From: Chrysomallon squamiferum
Taxonomy: Eukaryota > Mollusca > Gastropoda > Neomphalida > Peltospiridae
Direction: 5' to 3'
DNA: 64,000 bases
Assembly (NCBI GenBank): GCA_012295275.1
Contig: CM022666.1
Location: 4,808,887 to 4,872,886, forward strand
The stretch's first letter is position 1. Each line of letters opens with the position of its first letter. Below, piece by piece: positions 35,480 through 49,300 of the stretch. The translations under genes were made by a program, and so were the position numbers. The notes below the pieces were generated by a model. That model saw nothing but the letters and a program-made list of their open reading frames with translations, did no database searches and was not told the DNA's origin.

Positions 35480-37030
35480 CTGTAAAACATGACCATAAAT
35501 AAAAACAATTGTGAGGAGTAATAAATAATACCAAGATAAATACGCACATGCAATATACACACTTATATATAACATTATTCCAGCACACAAAAACAACAAA
35601 AACAAAAAAAATTAACTTGTGTAAATAAACAACTGTTTTAAGAATGGTTAAATAAATAAATAAAATAATAACTATTACCAAGATAAATTCACACACAGTA
35701 CACACACGTACATATACTTGTATATAACATTCCTTCAAAGAAAAAAAAAATTAAAATAAATAATACCAAGATATAATTACATCGATAATGTTCCTGTGTG
35801 AGGTAAAAAAAAAAAAAAAATAAAAAAAAATAAATAAAATGCCACACTTGATTTATCAGTTTTCAGTGGATGCCTGGTAAACCACTGTGTACAAATACCC
35901 ACCACTGAAATCCAATATGACAACACAGCGATGTCTAATGGAGCAGATAATCCTCCTGATGTAAACCTTGGACACGTGATACCACAAAGTTTGTCTCCAA
36001 TTGCTGAAGAATGTAAAGAGGAGAGTTTCTCAATCGAAGTTATTTATATCACTGGAAAGACGTGGAAATTTAAAAATAATAATAATAATAAAGATCTTTT
36101 TTCTCTCAACAAAAATAGGGAAAGTGTGACGGTAGATTGGCAATCAAAGACATAACTTCTAAGAATGAAAACAATGTAAAAAAATTACAGTAACAGAAAA
36201 ACAGCTTGAGGTAACATAATGTGTCAAAGCGCAATAAACATTCAGTGCCCTGAAGTGGAATAAATATGCAAACAGGTGGTAATATTGTGATCACGTGACT
36301 AATGAAGGCGATGAACAAAAACGAACACAGCACTCGGTGAACTCGGGTAGGGCTTAATGGCGGAAAGTTCGGTGTTCTCGTAGAGCAGCAGACATCAGAT
36401 TTCACAAGCAAGAAGGAAAATACCTTGACTAAACTACTGTCAAAGTTTGAATAACACATTTAATCACCTTCGTAGGCAGATCGTCTGGTTCTTGAAACAC
36501 TTATGTAGAAACATTTACTCGGATGAAAACAGAACTTGAGGTAATGTTCTCTTTATCCGTTCCTAAAACTTCGCGTTGTTGGTTTAGTGCAAAGGCAGAA
36601 AAAACCTGTCAAAGCTTGCCAGGGCCTCATTCTACATATCCGCTCTGTTTGCTGATATTGTATCGTCCTCTAAAGATCACGTCCAGGGCTGGTTTCCTCT
36701 GAGTGACAGAAATTCAAACTGTCGTGAACGTTATTGTTTATAGATCGCAACGTGAATCTGGTAACTCAGTTTTCCTGCTTTATAACCATAGAACTGTTAC
36801 ATTAAGATGCCAGTGGCACGACTTGCACGTGTATTTTGCAGATTTTCGAGATACCAGCGAAATAAATGAGTGCTGTATTTTCTGTGGCTGTTATTATTCT
36901 TACCTGCCAACGCATGTGTTAGATACTTATCGACCTTACGGCGATGTTTTGTTTTTTCAAGTTGATGTAATATCACTTAATATTATACAAGTGAAATTAG
37001 GGCGTGGAAAAATCCTAAACAGCAAAGTGA
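35480..37030. other. TNF-C 5' intron
   Basis: 35860-36060 and 36300-36370 are shared with the TNF-B 5' intron. 36460-36950 is not seen elsewhere in the window and has modest open frames without recognisable motifs. Confidence 0.45.
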
Positions 37031-37345
37031 ATTTATAATTTTATATATATATATATATAACCTATGAAATAAGTGAAATTATAATTTTATTTAATTAATA
37101 TAACCTATGAAATAAGTGAAATTATAATTTTATATAAATAAATATAACCTATGAAATAAGTGAAATTATAATTTTATTTAATTAATATAACCTATGAAAT
37201 AAGTGAAATTATAATTTTATATAAATATATATAAAAAATGAAATAAGTAAAACATTTACATACCTAAATTAGGCTGCCTCTGTGTTGACAATGGAGTGAA
37301 GCACGTCTACGCTCTCTGACAGGCTTCGTTGATTTTTATAGCAGC
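37030..37345 (-). promoter_or_regulatory. TNF-C 45-bp repeats and candidate promoter
   Basis: About five AT-rich units (37035-37250), then minus-strand GCTATAAAAATCAACGAAGC (TATA core 37332-37340). A candidate first-exon donor TTTAG|GTATGT lies near 37264, leaving a non-coding exon of roughly 45 nt. Confidence 0.5.
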
Positions 37346-37439
37346 TACTTTGAGAAGGTCTTATGACGTCGTCGACCTCCTTTCAGAGAATAATAATTTT
37401 CTTCGGTAACTGGGCTTTCCACCCAAGATGTATGTAGAT

Positions 37440-38285
37440 ATCAGTCAATCGTAGTTGTTGCTTTTGTCGTTATTGTTAAATAAAGAGTACAGCGTAACTC
37501 CTATTCCTGTGTCAACTAAGCCATAAACAACAAAAGGTAAACATGTAGTCTGTGTATCACGAATAGATATCCTGATGATAAAACGAATCGGAATTCAATA
37601 ACTTTAGAAAGAAAACACGATATCTTAAATGAACACAAAACCCACAATGAGTAGCATATAATTATTTCTTAATCTATTTGTATAAATTCATTTGTAAATG
37701 ATTTACTGTTTGTTTAATATCTATTAAATTATTTATTTCTCCTTATTTAAAACAAAAAAAAAATGTTTTATGTGAAATCTCATCAGCGAGAACCACTGTT
37801 TTTAACATCAGTTCTGTGTAAATTAGTCTCCCGCTTAACGATCAGAAATTTGGAACCAATTACATCGTTAAACCGAGGTAATAAAAAAGCAAGACTAAAC
37901 AAAATAATAACTAAAATAAGCGGGTAGAATTTGATCAGTGTAGATCACTGCATCGCGTAGATCACACGTCAAAGTATTTGTTTTATTTTTTAACCATTTT
38001 TAAAACAAAAAATTATTTTGCTTTATTTTTATTTTATTTTACTTGATTTATTTATTTATTTATTTATTTATGTATGTATTTATTTATTTTGTTCCAGTCC
38101 GGATTTGTCATCTTACACGTAATCGGAATAAATAAGTGTAGTGATCCATTTATTATTGCAGGGCCAGGTATCAAAAATGTGTCAGAAATATTTCACAAAG
38201 ACATGTTGAAACATTACATTGAACAACTACTGGCATCATCAGTTCAGGCAATGACAAAATGTTCACATAAACATGATGGGTCTGT
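37440..38285. repeat. Block X fragment, MITE-2 relic and more block X
   Basis: 37460-37560 block X, 37560-37880 an inverted partial copy of the element at 9815-10472, 38040-38090 TTTA repeats, 38095-38175 block X again (gtaatcggaataaataagtg). Confidence 0.6.
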
Positions 38286-38293
38286 TAACTTCC

Positions 38294-38620
38294 CACTTTT
38301 CTCATGCTTTTGTATGACTTTCACTCAGTTTCTAAAAAGAATGTTAATAACCACTTTGAAACTCGTCCATAATAATCAATTTTAAACGTACAAATATGTT
38401 TCAGGACTGTGAGTTTCTCCTTTTTATAATTTAAATATTATTAAACGTATATGGATATTTTTTTCTTAATTTCATTTGTAATGAACTTAACTATTTAATA
38501 TTTTTATATAGAATTTACCTGTTTCTACATAAAACTTCTTTTTTTGTTGTTGCATTTAATATATTTATAAAACAGATGAGCACTGAGTTTAGTATTTTAT
38601 TTTCCTTTAGATACAGTCTG
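38294..38620 (-). pseudogene. TNF exon 1/exon 2 relic
   Basis: 38331-38294 is TNF exon 2 with a 1-bp insertion (ctcaTgctttt) and a mutated donor (GTG|GGAAGT). 38575-38605 keeps a scrap of exon 1 (gatgagcactgagtttagta) with nearly all of the stalk-coding part deleted. A sister relic lies at 54459-54800. Confidence 0.65.
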
Positions 38621-38722
38621 TGTCAAACAAGATAAAAATGTTATTAATACCAAGATAAAGACACACACATAAATAACATTCTTTCAAAAAATAAAAGTAA
38701 AATAATAAATAAAACCACACAG

Positions 38723-39929
<1,207 letters not shown>

Positions 39930-40675
39930 TAAACATCCACTGTACAGATTTACTGAACACAGGCACGCAATAGTAAATACATTACATATTCAGTGTACAA
40001 AGAAAAGCCACTATGCATGGAGTATTCGTTATCATTTAACATTAATTATATTTACAACATCCACAGATGTGCATGTTTAGAATATTAATTGTACAAAAAT
40101 ATCTTTTCACACAGAACAGCTACAGCAGAACATCCATTGTGTACAGAACATCTACCATACAAGGACATTCACTGTACACTGAACATCTACTGTACTTGAG
40201 CATCCAATGTACAGTGTATACAGAATATCTGTACAAGATCATTTTTTTACACAGGACACAGACTGAAGAACAGTCACTGTATACAGAACAACGCCAACTG
40301 TACGTAGAACATTAGAGCATCTACTGCACAAAGAATATCCAGTATACAAGAATATCCACTGTACATAGAACATATATTGTACAAGAACATCCATTGTATA
40401 ATGTGAGTAAAACCTAAAATAATAACAAATAAAACATGAAGCGGAGTTCATCTTTTGTGAATGATGATTTTCATTGATTATTTTGTTAATAATATTCTGG
40501 ATGACGAGGTTGACAGTAACATTTTAAATGATGATGTTAACAATACAATTCTGAATGATGATGTTAACAATACAATTCTGAATGATGATGCTCACAATGA
40601 AATTTTGAATGATGATGTAGAATAATGGCCATGGCAGTCTTTGTGTTTACTTATGATCCACATTTATTTTCATTC

Positions 40676-40730
<55 letters not shown>

Positions 40731-40735
40731 TTTAC
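39930..40735. repeat. Minisatellite copy 3, 27-bp gatgatg repeat and (ATT)n
   Basis: The 19-21 bp minisatellite runs to about 40402, the aattctgaatgatgatg units span 40490-40622, and (ATT)n spans 40676-40731. The order is as at 27217-27915. Confidence 0.85.
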
Positions 40736-41184
40736 TGAAATGAAAAGTCGTTGTGACACAAATAAATTCCTCGTTTATCTTATAGATTATGTAAACAAAT
40801 CTCTATACACATACGAACACAATATTTCACAGAATCTGATGTCACTGTGAATATAAAACAATTAATATCAAATGAGATTTTTCAGGTTTGTGTATTTCCT
40901 GATATGACATGAAAGAAATATCAGAATGTAATGTTTTTAGGTTTTAAGTAAATTTCTATTCATGTATCTTTCATTGTCTGTTCTTCGCTGGTTTCAAAAA
41001 TTATTCTTAGCCTGACAAAACCAGATTTGTTAAAAGATGAAAAGAGAGAAAGTAAAAAAACAAATAATAATAACAATAAAGTAACTATAATGATCACAAA
41101 CAAACAAATAAAATAATATTCTTTACAACTGAAATTAAAAGAAAATTAATATTCAAGAGACCATCTTAGACAGAAATAATTTAC

Positions 41185-42311
41185 CTTCTTATGTAGATCC
41201 GGTAAATTAAGAACCAAACAGTTCCTTGAGCACCACAATGGACAAAAATACAACAACAATTTGAGCTGTATCCATGACGATGCGCCTGGCTGCAGTGAGT
41301 AAAGCGTCAAGTTGGTTTTCTACAATGTCTGGTCTCTCCGTCCTGTGAAAGTAAATTGTAAAAACAGAGAATTAAAATTTAAACAAATATAAGAAAACAT
41401 ATTACTTCAAGTAGTGTCTTTAAGGATGTTAAACACTCAGATATGTAGAAATATAATCTGAGTTCTCACATAAACACAACTAAGACAAATGCACTTACAG
41501 TTTTAAATTTATATTTGATAAAACTCTGGCGTGACTGGTTAAATTCTTTCATTTTCTATCTATCCCCGGATATATAAATTACATGATAAGTACTGTACTC
41601 TGTTAGTCTTTAATAATGTATCCCTACCTCGATATACAAATTACATGGTAAGTACTGTACTCTATTAGTCTTTAATAATGTATTCCTACCTGGATATATA
41701 AATTACATGGTAAGTACTGTACTCTATTATCTTTAATAATGTATCCCTACCTCGATATATAAATTACATGATAAGTACTGTACTCTATTAGTCTTTAATA
41801 ATGTATCCCTACCTGGATATATAAATTACATGATAAGTACTGTACTCTATTAGTCTTTAATAATGTATTCCTACCTGGATATATAAATTACATGATAAGT
41901 ACTGTACTCTATTAGTCTTTAATAATGTATACCTACCTGGATACATAAATTACATGATAAATACTGTACTCTATTCATCTTTAATAATGTATTCCTACCT
42001 GGATATATAAATTACATGATAAGTACTGTACTGGAATAATACTGTATCCTGGATCTTCAAATCATGTCATTCTGTACCTTTTGTTTCATTTCCAGTTACA
42101 TATGGATTAAAAAAAGAAATCAACTAAAAAAAGAAGTATTTAAAAATAAATAAAATAAACTCACAGATAACACTTACCATATCATAATGGAGACCCGGTC
42201 TGTTAAAACTTTGCTTGGTTAGCACGACCTCTGACACGTGTACACCGCCATAACAAGGAGACACACAACTACAGTGACAACAGCATTTGGGATAAAAAGT
42301 GTTTAGAATAC
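41185..42311 (-). pseudogene. MP family, copy II, inactivated
   Basis: Minus-strand exons 42311-42178 (first TM exon, 134 nt, 1 bp shorter than in MP-I, so the frame breaks at CTTGTTATGG) and 41342-41185 (second TM exon, 158 nt, with a 2-bp net insertion turning GGTTCGGTT into GGTTCTTAA, an in-frame stop). The ectodomain exon expected between them is absent; its place is taken by a 62-bp satellite. No terminal exon is found downstream. Splice sites of both remaining exons are intact. Confidence 0.85.
41564..42062. repeat. 62-bp tandem satellite in MP-II
   Basis: About eight copies of a 62-bp unit (gatatataaattacatgataa, gtactgtactctattagtct, ttaataatgtatcctacct). Single or few monomers occur in the matching intron of MP-I (30480-30650) and MP-III (61540-62200), so it grew from intron sequence. 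Confidence 0.92.
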
Positions 42312-42499
42312 CTGGATGAAAAATAAAATTCAAAGAAAATATTAACTGCCGAAAAATGTCATCAACAATAATTACAATAACAATAGTTATAAATAACAAC
42401 AACAATAACAATAATAGTACAAATAATTCTAATAATGATATTACATTAACAACAACAAGTATTTTTTTAGATAAAGGTCCTTGAGTAATAAAGAGCTTT

Positions 42500-42536
<37 letters not shown>

Positions 42537-42682
42537 ACAAGCTTACACTAATAATCACTTATTAATAGACGCAGACATATAAACATGGATACACATATAA
42601 GATAGAAATATATATATATATACATATTCTCAGAAACACATATATATACATACATACATAAATAATAATAATAATAATAAGC
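42312..42682. other. MP-II upstream intron
   Basis: AT-rich with (TA)n at 42508-42530 and (AAT)n at 42660-42680. It precedes the second partial TM exon. Confidence 0.5.
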
Positions 42683-42741
42683 AAAAGGAGACACACAGCT
42701 ACAGTGACAACAGCATTTGGGATAAACAGTGTTTGGACTTC
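42683..42741 (-). pseudogene. Second partial copy of MP first-TM exon
   Basis: Matches the 5' 55-60 nt of the exon at 42178-42311 (acacagctacagtgacaaca). Its acceptor is changed (ATCCTTGA instead of ATCCAGGT) and the rest of the exon is missing. Confidence 0.7.
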
Positions 42742-43490
42742 AAGGATGAAAAATAAAATTGGAAAAAAAATATTTCATCAACAACAACAGTTACAATAAC
42801 AACAATAATAACAACAACAATTGCGATAAAATCCTAAGAAATATAAATAATAATGATGACATTGATATTACAATAACAACAACAACAACGATCATTATTT
42901 GAGAAAATGGTCTTTAAGTACGAAAGAGTTATCTTCCTTAATATTCTCTGTTTAGACTTCTGCACTGATATACACTAATATACATATATAAACACACACA
43001 CAAATACACGGAACACAGACGTCTGTTGTAATAAATCAATAAAAACGAGTATTCGCTACGATTAACCTACCTAGTACAGAATTATCTATCAAACACAAAC
43101 ATGTAAACAGAGAGAGACAGGCATACACATACCTACCATTACATACAAAACACACATGTACAGACAAATACCACATACACAAACATGCACACAAATACTT
43201 TGTGCATATGCATGTACACATGCATAAACATACTCACATACTTTCACACATTCCAAACCAGTACCCTACATTTCAACACGCACCTGTGCAGAGACAGATA
43301 AACTTAATGCTCACCTGAATACAGAATTTCTTAACACCTAGTCGAATATCTTCAAACAGAGTTTTAGGTTTTCAGTTTTCTCTCTAAATACGTCATCGTT
43401 ACCTTCATCATCAGCTGTCAAGATGATTCACTGTTTGTATTACAGAAAAACTGTGTGTATGGTAATGTATGCAAATAAATCTTCTCAGTA
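42742..43490. other. MP-type intron with possible decayed upstream exon
   Basis: 42890-43305 matches 31040-31878. On the minus strand a possible exon lies at 43383-43315 (acceptor tatttag, donor TTCAG|GTGAGC), but all frames contain a stop. If real it is a dead MP exon upstream of the first TM exon. Confidence 0.3.
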
Positions 43491-43492
43491 TT

Positions 43493-43497
<5 letters not shown>

Positions 43498-43576
<79 letters not shown>
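43498..43576. repeat. (CT)n microsatellite
   Basis: About 79 bp of CT, with no recognised flank copy. Confidence 0.95.
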
Positions 43577-43578
<2 letters not shown>

Positions 43579-43962
43579 TGCTTTACAAAAGTCGAGAATA
43601 CCTGAGAACTATTTAACACAACGAGAAAACAAAGATTAGTTTTCAACAGGATAACGTAAAGAGTATTTCAGAGAGATACTACTAATTTTAACAGAATTGA
43701 TTATAATTATAAATACTCTACAGCTGATTTAGTGCACTGTAAATAAATAAATAAATAAATAAGTAAAAGGCGAAGAAAGGTATTCACTGTTCGATGTGTG
43801 TGTGTGTGTGCGTACGTGCGTTTGAGTGAGACAGAGTCAGAGTACAGAGTACGAGAAAGAAACGAAAAGTTTTCAATCTGTAAAACAAACACAGCAAATC
43901 TAAAGTTTTTAAGATCATCTTTTTATTTACTAAATTTTATTCAACATTATTCTTAATATTAC

Positions 43963-43967
<5 letters not shown>

Positions 43968-44037
<70 letters not shown>

Positions 44038-44062
44038 GATTTTTATTATTATTATTATTATT
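43968..44062. repeat. (ATT)n microsatellite
   Basis: ATT repeats with one GATTTTT interruption, 50 bp upstream of the TM exon at 44112. Confidence 0.95.
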
Positions 44063-44111
44063 CCTTTACTTATCTATTTATATATATTATTTGTTGTTGT
44101 TTATTTCAAAG

Positions 44112-44381
44112 CTTTTTTACGTAACTATTGGAATAGTTTCAGGAACAGTTGTGTTAGTTATAGGCATTGGTATCTACTGCTGGTGGAATGTGTAAGTGTT
44201 GTTTAATGACAAGTTATTATATGTACATAAAGAGAATGAGCTGTGACCGGGCAGTGGTATCATATACTACTATTTTTTCACGATGAATGCTCTGATAATT
44301 TATGTGTAAATTATATCGTTATTCTTAATGATAAATTGTACTTTTTTTATAAAACTGCAGACACTGTACGTAATAGACACA

Positions 44382-44479
<98 letters not shown>

Positions 44480-45034
44480 ATACATATACTAGTACCAATA
44501 AAGGGAGACAATTCACATAGATTACACAGAGAAACAACGGAACTGGGGAAAGACTGGATGGGAAGAGAAAGAGACACATAAAAATAAAAATAATTACCAA
44601 TAATTTAAAATACGTTTAATATTTGTATTTCATTTAATCGAATTTTCTTAGTGGCTCCAAAGACATGTACTGAGTATCATCATCATCATTATTGTTTTTA
44701 TTTTTATTTATTTCTTTCATAGAACTGTATCCGTCTGTTACTTTTCGAAACTTTTCCTATGAAGCAAGCGTTTGAAGAAGNNNNNNNNNNNNNNNNNNNN
44801 NNNNNNNNNNNNNNNNNNNNNNNNNNNNNNNNNNNNNNNNNNNNNNNNNNNNNNNNNNNNNNNNNNNNNNNNNNNNNNNNNNNNNNNNNNNNNNNNNNNN
44901 NNNNNNNNNNNNNNNNNNNNNNNNNNNNNNNNNNNNNNNNNNNNNNNNNNNNNNNNNNNNNNNNNNNNNNNNNNNNNNNNTATCAATTATGAATCACACA
45001 TTGAGAAACATAATGGAACTGAGAGAGAGAGAAG

Positions 45035-45070
<36 letters not shown>

Positions 45071-45332
45071 ATAGAGAGAGATAGATTACCAATATTTTAA
45101 AATACGTTTAATATTTGTATTTCATTTAATCGAATTTTCTTAGTAGCTCCAACGATATGTCCTGAGTATTCATTATCATCACTACTATTCCTTTCTTCTT
45201 CTTCTTCTTCTTCTGCTTATTATTATTATTATTATTATTGTTATTATTATTATTGTTATCATTATTTCTTTTTACAGAGAACTATATCCGTCTGTTAGTT
45301 TTCGAAACTTTTCCTATGAAGCAAGCGTTTGA
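44112..45332 (+). CDS. 3' end of an unrecognised single-pass membrane protein
   Basis: Exon 44112-44191 (acceptor tttcaaag, donor AATGT|GTAAGT) encodes LFYVTIGIVSGTVVLVIGIG, then IYCWWN: a TM helix with a short cytoplasmic start. Joined in phase to 45278-45332 (acceptor tttacag) it continues VELYPSVSFRNFSYEASV and stops. A duplicate of that last exon at 44723-44780, truncated by the N gap, has an acceptor 2 nt out of register and would give a different short tail. No upstream exon is recognised. (GA)n fills the intron at 44388-44478. This could be the C-terminus of a type I receptor; function unknown. Confidence 0.45.
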
Positions 45333-45345
45333 AGAAAAGAGGTGT
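44590..45345. repeat. Direct duplication flanking an assembly gap
   Basis: 44590-44780 and 45083-45345 share a segment of about 190 bp (aaaatacgtttaatatttgt, tttaatcgaattttcttagt, cgaaacttttcctatgaagc). The 200-N gap (44781-44980) lies between them, so the assembly may have collapsed or expanded here. Confidence 0.85.
44781..44980. other. Assembly gap (200 N)
   Basis: Exactly 200 N placed inside a direct duplication; the true size is unknown. Confidence 0.98.
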
Positions 45346-46290
45346 GATAATCAGATAAATGACTGTAATATATTTTATTTTCCATTTAGTTATTAAAAAG
45401 TTATTTTTGTTGTACTGTTTATTTATTTATTATATACATAAATATTATGTAGATGAAGCTATGTAATTATATATATATACACATACATATATAGAGAGAC
45501 AAAGAGAGAGGCAGACTGACATGGGTATAGGCACACACACACACACAAACACAAACACACACATGTGCACATACTGTTATATATTTATGTAACCTAATGT
45601 ATTCAGCACTATATATGCGAAGGGTTAACGACGTCACTAAATACTTGTTTAATCAACCAGTTGAATATGTCCAGTTTTACTGTTAGACACCACACTGGCA
45701 TTTATGGTAAGATAAAACTCTACACCTCAAGACAATACAGGCTACTATGTTTTTGAATAACAGCCAGGAATATTTGATATGATGTTAGCGATAAAAGGGA
45801 ACCACGTATTATAGTCTTTGATAATTTGTCGTGCAGAAATGGTAGATCGGGAAGATTATTAAGAGAAACATCGAGACAGATCACCCTCTGTCACTGAGTC
45901 AAAACAGACGGACGTACAGGTGGACTGGCGGGTGGACTGGCGGGTGGGGGGTTATTTAAGAAATATTACTTCTTTGTTGTTTCTAACACAATTCCATGAA
46001 TATTAAATTACCTACTTTGCAAAATCTAACTTGCTCCTTAACCTGAACATATTAAAACATTATTCAACTCTATTCATCTCGAAAGCTCGTCGATGTTTCT
46101 CTATTTTGAATTTCAATCTGATAAGTTTCAATGAATCCAAACGACCAACGGATGGTTTATTTTTAATAGAAATCAAACAGACACAGATATTACAGTTACT
46201 GTGACGATATATTGGGTCGGAGCTAAATACTGGTGAAACAAACCAGTTTTTCAAACATTTTATTTACGGCTAGGACATAATTTTCCATAA
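45346..46290. other. Non-coding interval
   Basis: Short microsatellites at 45465-45560; the rest (45600-46290) is not repeated elsewhere in the window and shows no supported exon. Confidence 0.5.
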
Positions 46291-46610
46291 GTTTTCAAGA
46301 GGAACTATCACGTGATATAAATTTAGCTTTCTTGAATCCATGCTCATGTGTATTAACAACAGTTAGGTCGTGCTGGTGACCTAGAACAGACATTGACATG
46401 CGCAGTTCAGTTAGTGACGCGTTAAAATGGAGATATACAGCTAATAACATTTTTATATGTAAGGTTATTCAACTTTTCTGGATAAAAAGAATTAAGTTTG
46501 GAAAACATGAATTGTGGAACATCTACAAAGTCATTTTATACACAGGTAAGTACTATTATGTCAGTTTAGTTAATCTTTGCAGTTAATTGTATGACAAAAC
46601 AATACAAATA
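46290..46610. other. Empty paralogous site of the Tc1 insertion
   Basis: gaggaactatcacgtgatat plus aaatttagctttc matches the left (14430-14438) and right (15904-15930) flanks of the Tc1-like element with a single TA (46306-46307) at the junction. 46340-46600 then matches 16100-16330. Confidence 0.75.
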
Positions 46611-46882
46611 TATCACTTACTATCATACTGTGCGCGAGCACACATATGCTCTTATACATTTTGTTTTACTTTAATTTTAAGCATTTTTTATTTTTATTTA
46701 GATTTTATCATTTATTTAATTAATTATCTTTTTATCTTTTTATAAAAGAATGTAATTATTATATTTCTTTTATATTTCTTGTTGTTTTACAAACAATATT
46801 TATTACTGATTATGACGAACTATTTATAGCCTCAGTTCTAGAAGAATGTTATTTATTATTTCTCAGAAACCTTAATCTTAAG

Positions 46883-46930
<48 letters not shown>

Positions 46931-47041
46931 TTTTAAAGCAGTCTTATGAATGGGTGCACTCTCTTGGAAATGGCGTTCGTGTTACTGCTAGTTACTGCTT
47001 TTTTAATGAACCGACCTAAACAACAACAACAACAACAACAA

Positions 47042-47087
<46 letters not shown>

Positions 47088-47910
47088 GTATCGGTGTACA
47101 TATTCATTTTCAACAACAACAACAACCACAACAACAGATGTATTTATTTTTATCAGTAATAGTGCATTCATACTTTCTCAATCCGTCTGTTAGTAATACA
47201 GTTGACAACTTCAACTAGTGACCTGACAACAATTTATAGCTTGGGTGGAAAGCCCAGTTCCCGAACTAAATTAATATTCATTACTTCTCGGAAATCTTCA
47301 AGCAGTTAGAAACAAGCAAACAAAATAGTGTTAATATGTTGTTATTCAAAATACTGGCAATTATCCGAAATTTTTTATTAGAGTATGAAAAACGTTTTAA
47401 ATAATAAATATGTCTAAGTATATGTGTATGTGTGTATATGTTGTAAATATATTTTGTAATACTGTTATTTGAGGCAAGTAACACAAAATGATCTGTTACT
47501 TGTTATTATTCATGATCTCAGGATCCAGTGATACAAATCAGACCTGGACAAACTGCGTGGTTTCGTGAACTGCACGCTCATTCTTATTTATTTATTTTTT
47601 CTCATAAAATCAGATGAATAAATTAGAAACTGATATTATTACTTTTGCAAATTTGAAATTATTTATGTCTGCTATTTAAAAAAAATAGATACATATTCAT
47701 ATAGAATACATCAAGTTTTTCAAGTATTCATTTACGACGAACTATTTACAGCCTGGGCGAAAAGCTCAGTTCTTTACCATTGTTATTTATTACTTCTGAG
47801 AAACGTTAATCTAAAGAAACACCCCCCCCCAAAAACCCAAATATATATATTTTTTCACAGCAAACAAAATTAGATATTAACAGTTATAATTCAGGCCTCT
47901 CGTAACAGTC
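46611..47910. repeat. Inverted block X with (CA)n, (AAC)n and (AAT)n
   Basis: Contains the reverse complement of block X words (gggtggaaagcccagttc). (CA)n lies at 46887-46930, AAC/AAT at 47020-47092 and a C10 run at 47823-47830. No gene is seen. Confidence 0.6.
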
Positions 47911-49265
47911 TCAAAGCATATACAGGCCAAAGTAGGTCGTCTCAGGATCTCTCAAAATTCTGTTCACAACTGATGTTCTCACCACCACAGTGTCATTGGC
48001 TTTCAGGTAGTAAACAGCTCCAATGTAGGAAGGAACAAAACCTTCCTGCTTTCTTCGTACTTTGCATGTTGTTTGAGGATTTCTGTAGAGGACATCATAA
48101 TTTGGATATTTTTCAATTGAGTGACACAGCCTAGTGTATTCTAGCTCCCTCTTTTGGTTGGCATCGAATAAAACGTTGGTGTATATGAAGTAGTAAGCAG
48201 CTTCTTTGACTTGAATCCCGTCAGCGACAACAGCTGCAGCTCCTTTCACAAACGATCTTTTACCAGACGACGTCCATTTGATGAGAGGCTTCGGTGTGTC
48301 TGAAAAGTTTGTAAGAATAAATGACTTTTAAATAATATTTTTATTTTAAATGGTCAACAGTTGTAGTTAATATTACTAATATATTTGTATAACTACTTCA
48401 AACTTCTGATATTGACTATTTTAGTATCACCATTGATATTTTTACTACTAACGTGCTAATACTAATGTTATCACAATTTCTTCTGTTATTTCCTAACGAC
48501 TACTAATAACTATGTGATTACTACTACAACTACTTTTACCAGACCAACTACTGCTATTACTTCTGTTTTACTACTACAACATTTATTACCAAATCACCTC
48601 TTTTAACAGAGTACAATTACTCTCCTCCTACTACTACTACTCTACTACTACTATTACTACTATTCTTTTACTATTACTACTACTTTACTGCTACTACTAC
48701 TAGTACTCTACTACTACTACTAGTACTACTACTACTGCTGCTACCACTGCTACTACTATTTGTATTCTTACTTTTGTCATATGTTGCATTCACTTCCATT
48801 TGTAGATGAGCTGACGTCTTCACATTGTTTTCATTATTCAGACGATTAGCGACCTCTCTGATCTGTTTAAGTTTCTGTTCTGAAATATATATATATATAT
48901 ATACAGACACTTAGATTCATACATACACAGATTTGTACACACTGTTTTTATTATCTAAATTCAAAAGATCAGCGACATCTCTGATCTGCTTAAGTTTTGG
49001 TTCTGAAACACACACAAACAAACACATACACATACATATAAATATACACTTGTACATGTTTACATACATAGACTGTACAGAAATTTGCACGTACATACAA
49101 ATACATAATTATAAAAACGTTTGTGGATATTTAAATATGTGTGCCTGAGTGTTTCTGTTTGTGTGTGGGTCTTTTTCTGAATGTTTGTCTGTCTGTGTTT
49201 GTGTATGTATGTGTTCATGACTTTTCTTGTGTGACTGTGTTTCTGCGCCTTTGTGTTTTTACGTA

Positions 49266-49300
<35 letters not shown>

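Noticed and set aside
35931-36155. Open frame starting MSNGADNPPDVNLGHV shared with the TNF-B 5' intron
   Set aside because: The equivalent at about 21930-22050 is interrupted by stops and frameshifts, so conservation is only at DNA level.
36703-37038. 111-codon open frame in the TNF-C 5' intron
   Set aside because: It runs into the AT-rich 45-bp repeat at its end, has no homologue in other units and shows no recognisable domain.
43315-43383. Possible MP exon upstream of the first TM exon
   Set aside because: Splice-like borders are present, but all three frames contain stops; kept only as a possible dead exon.
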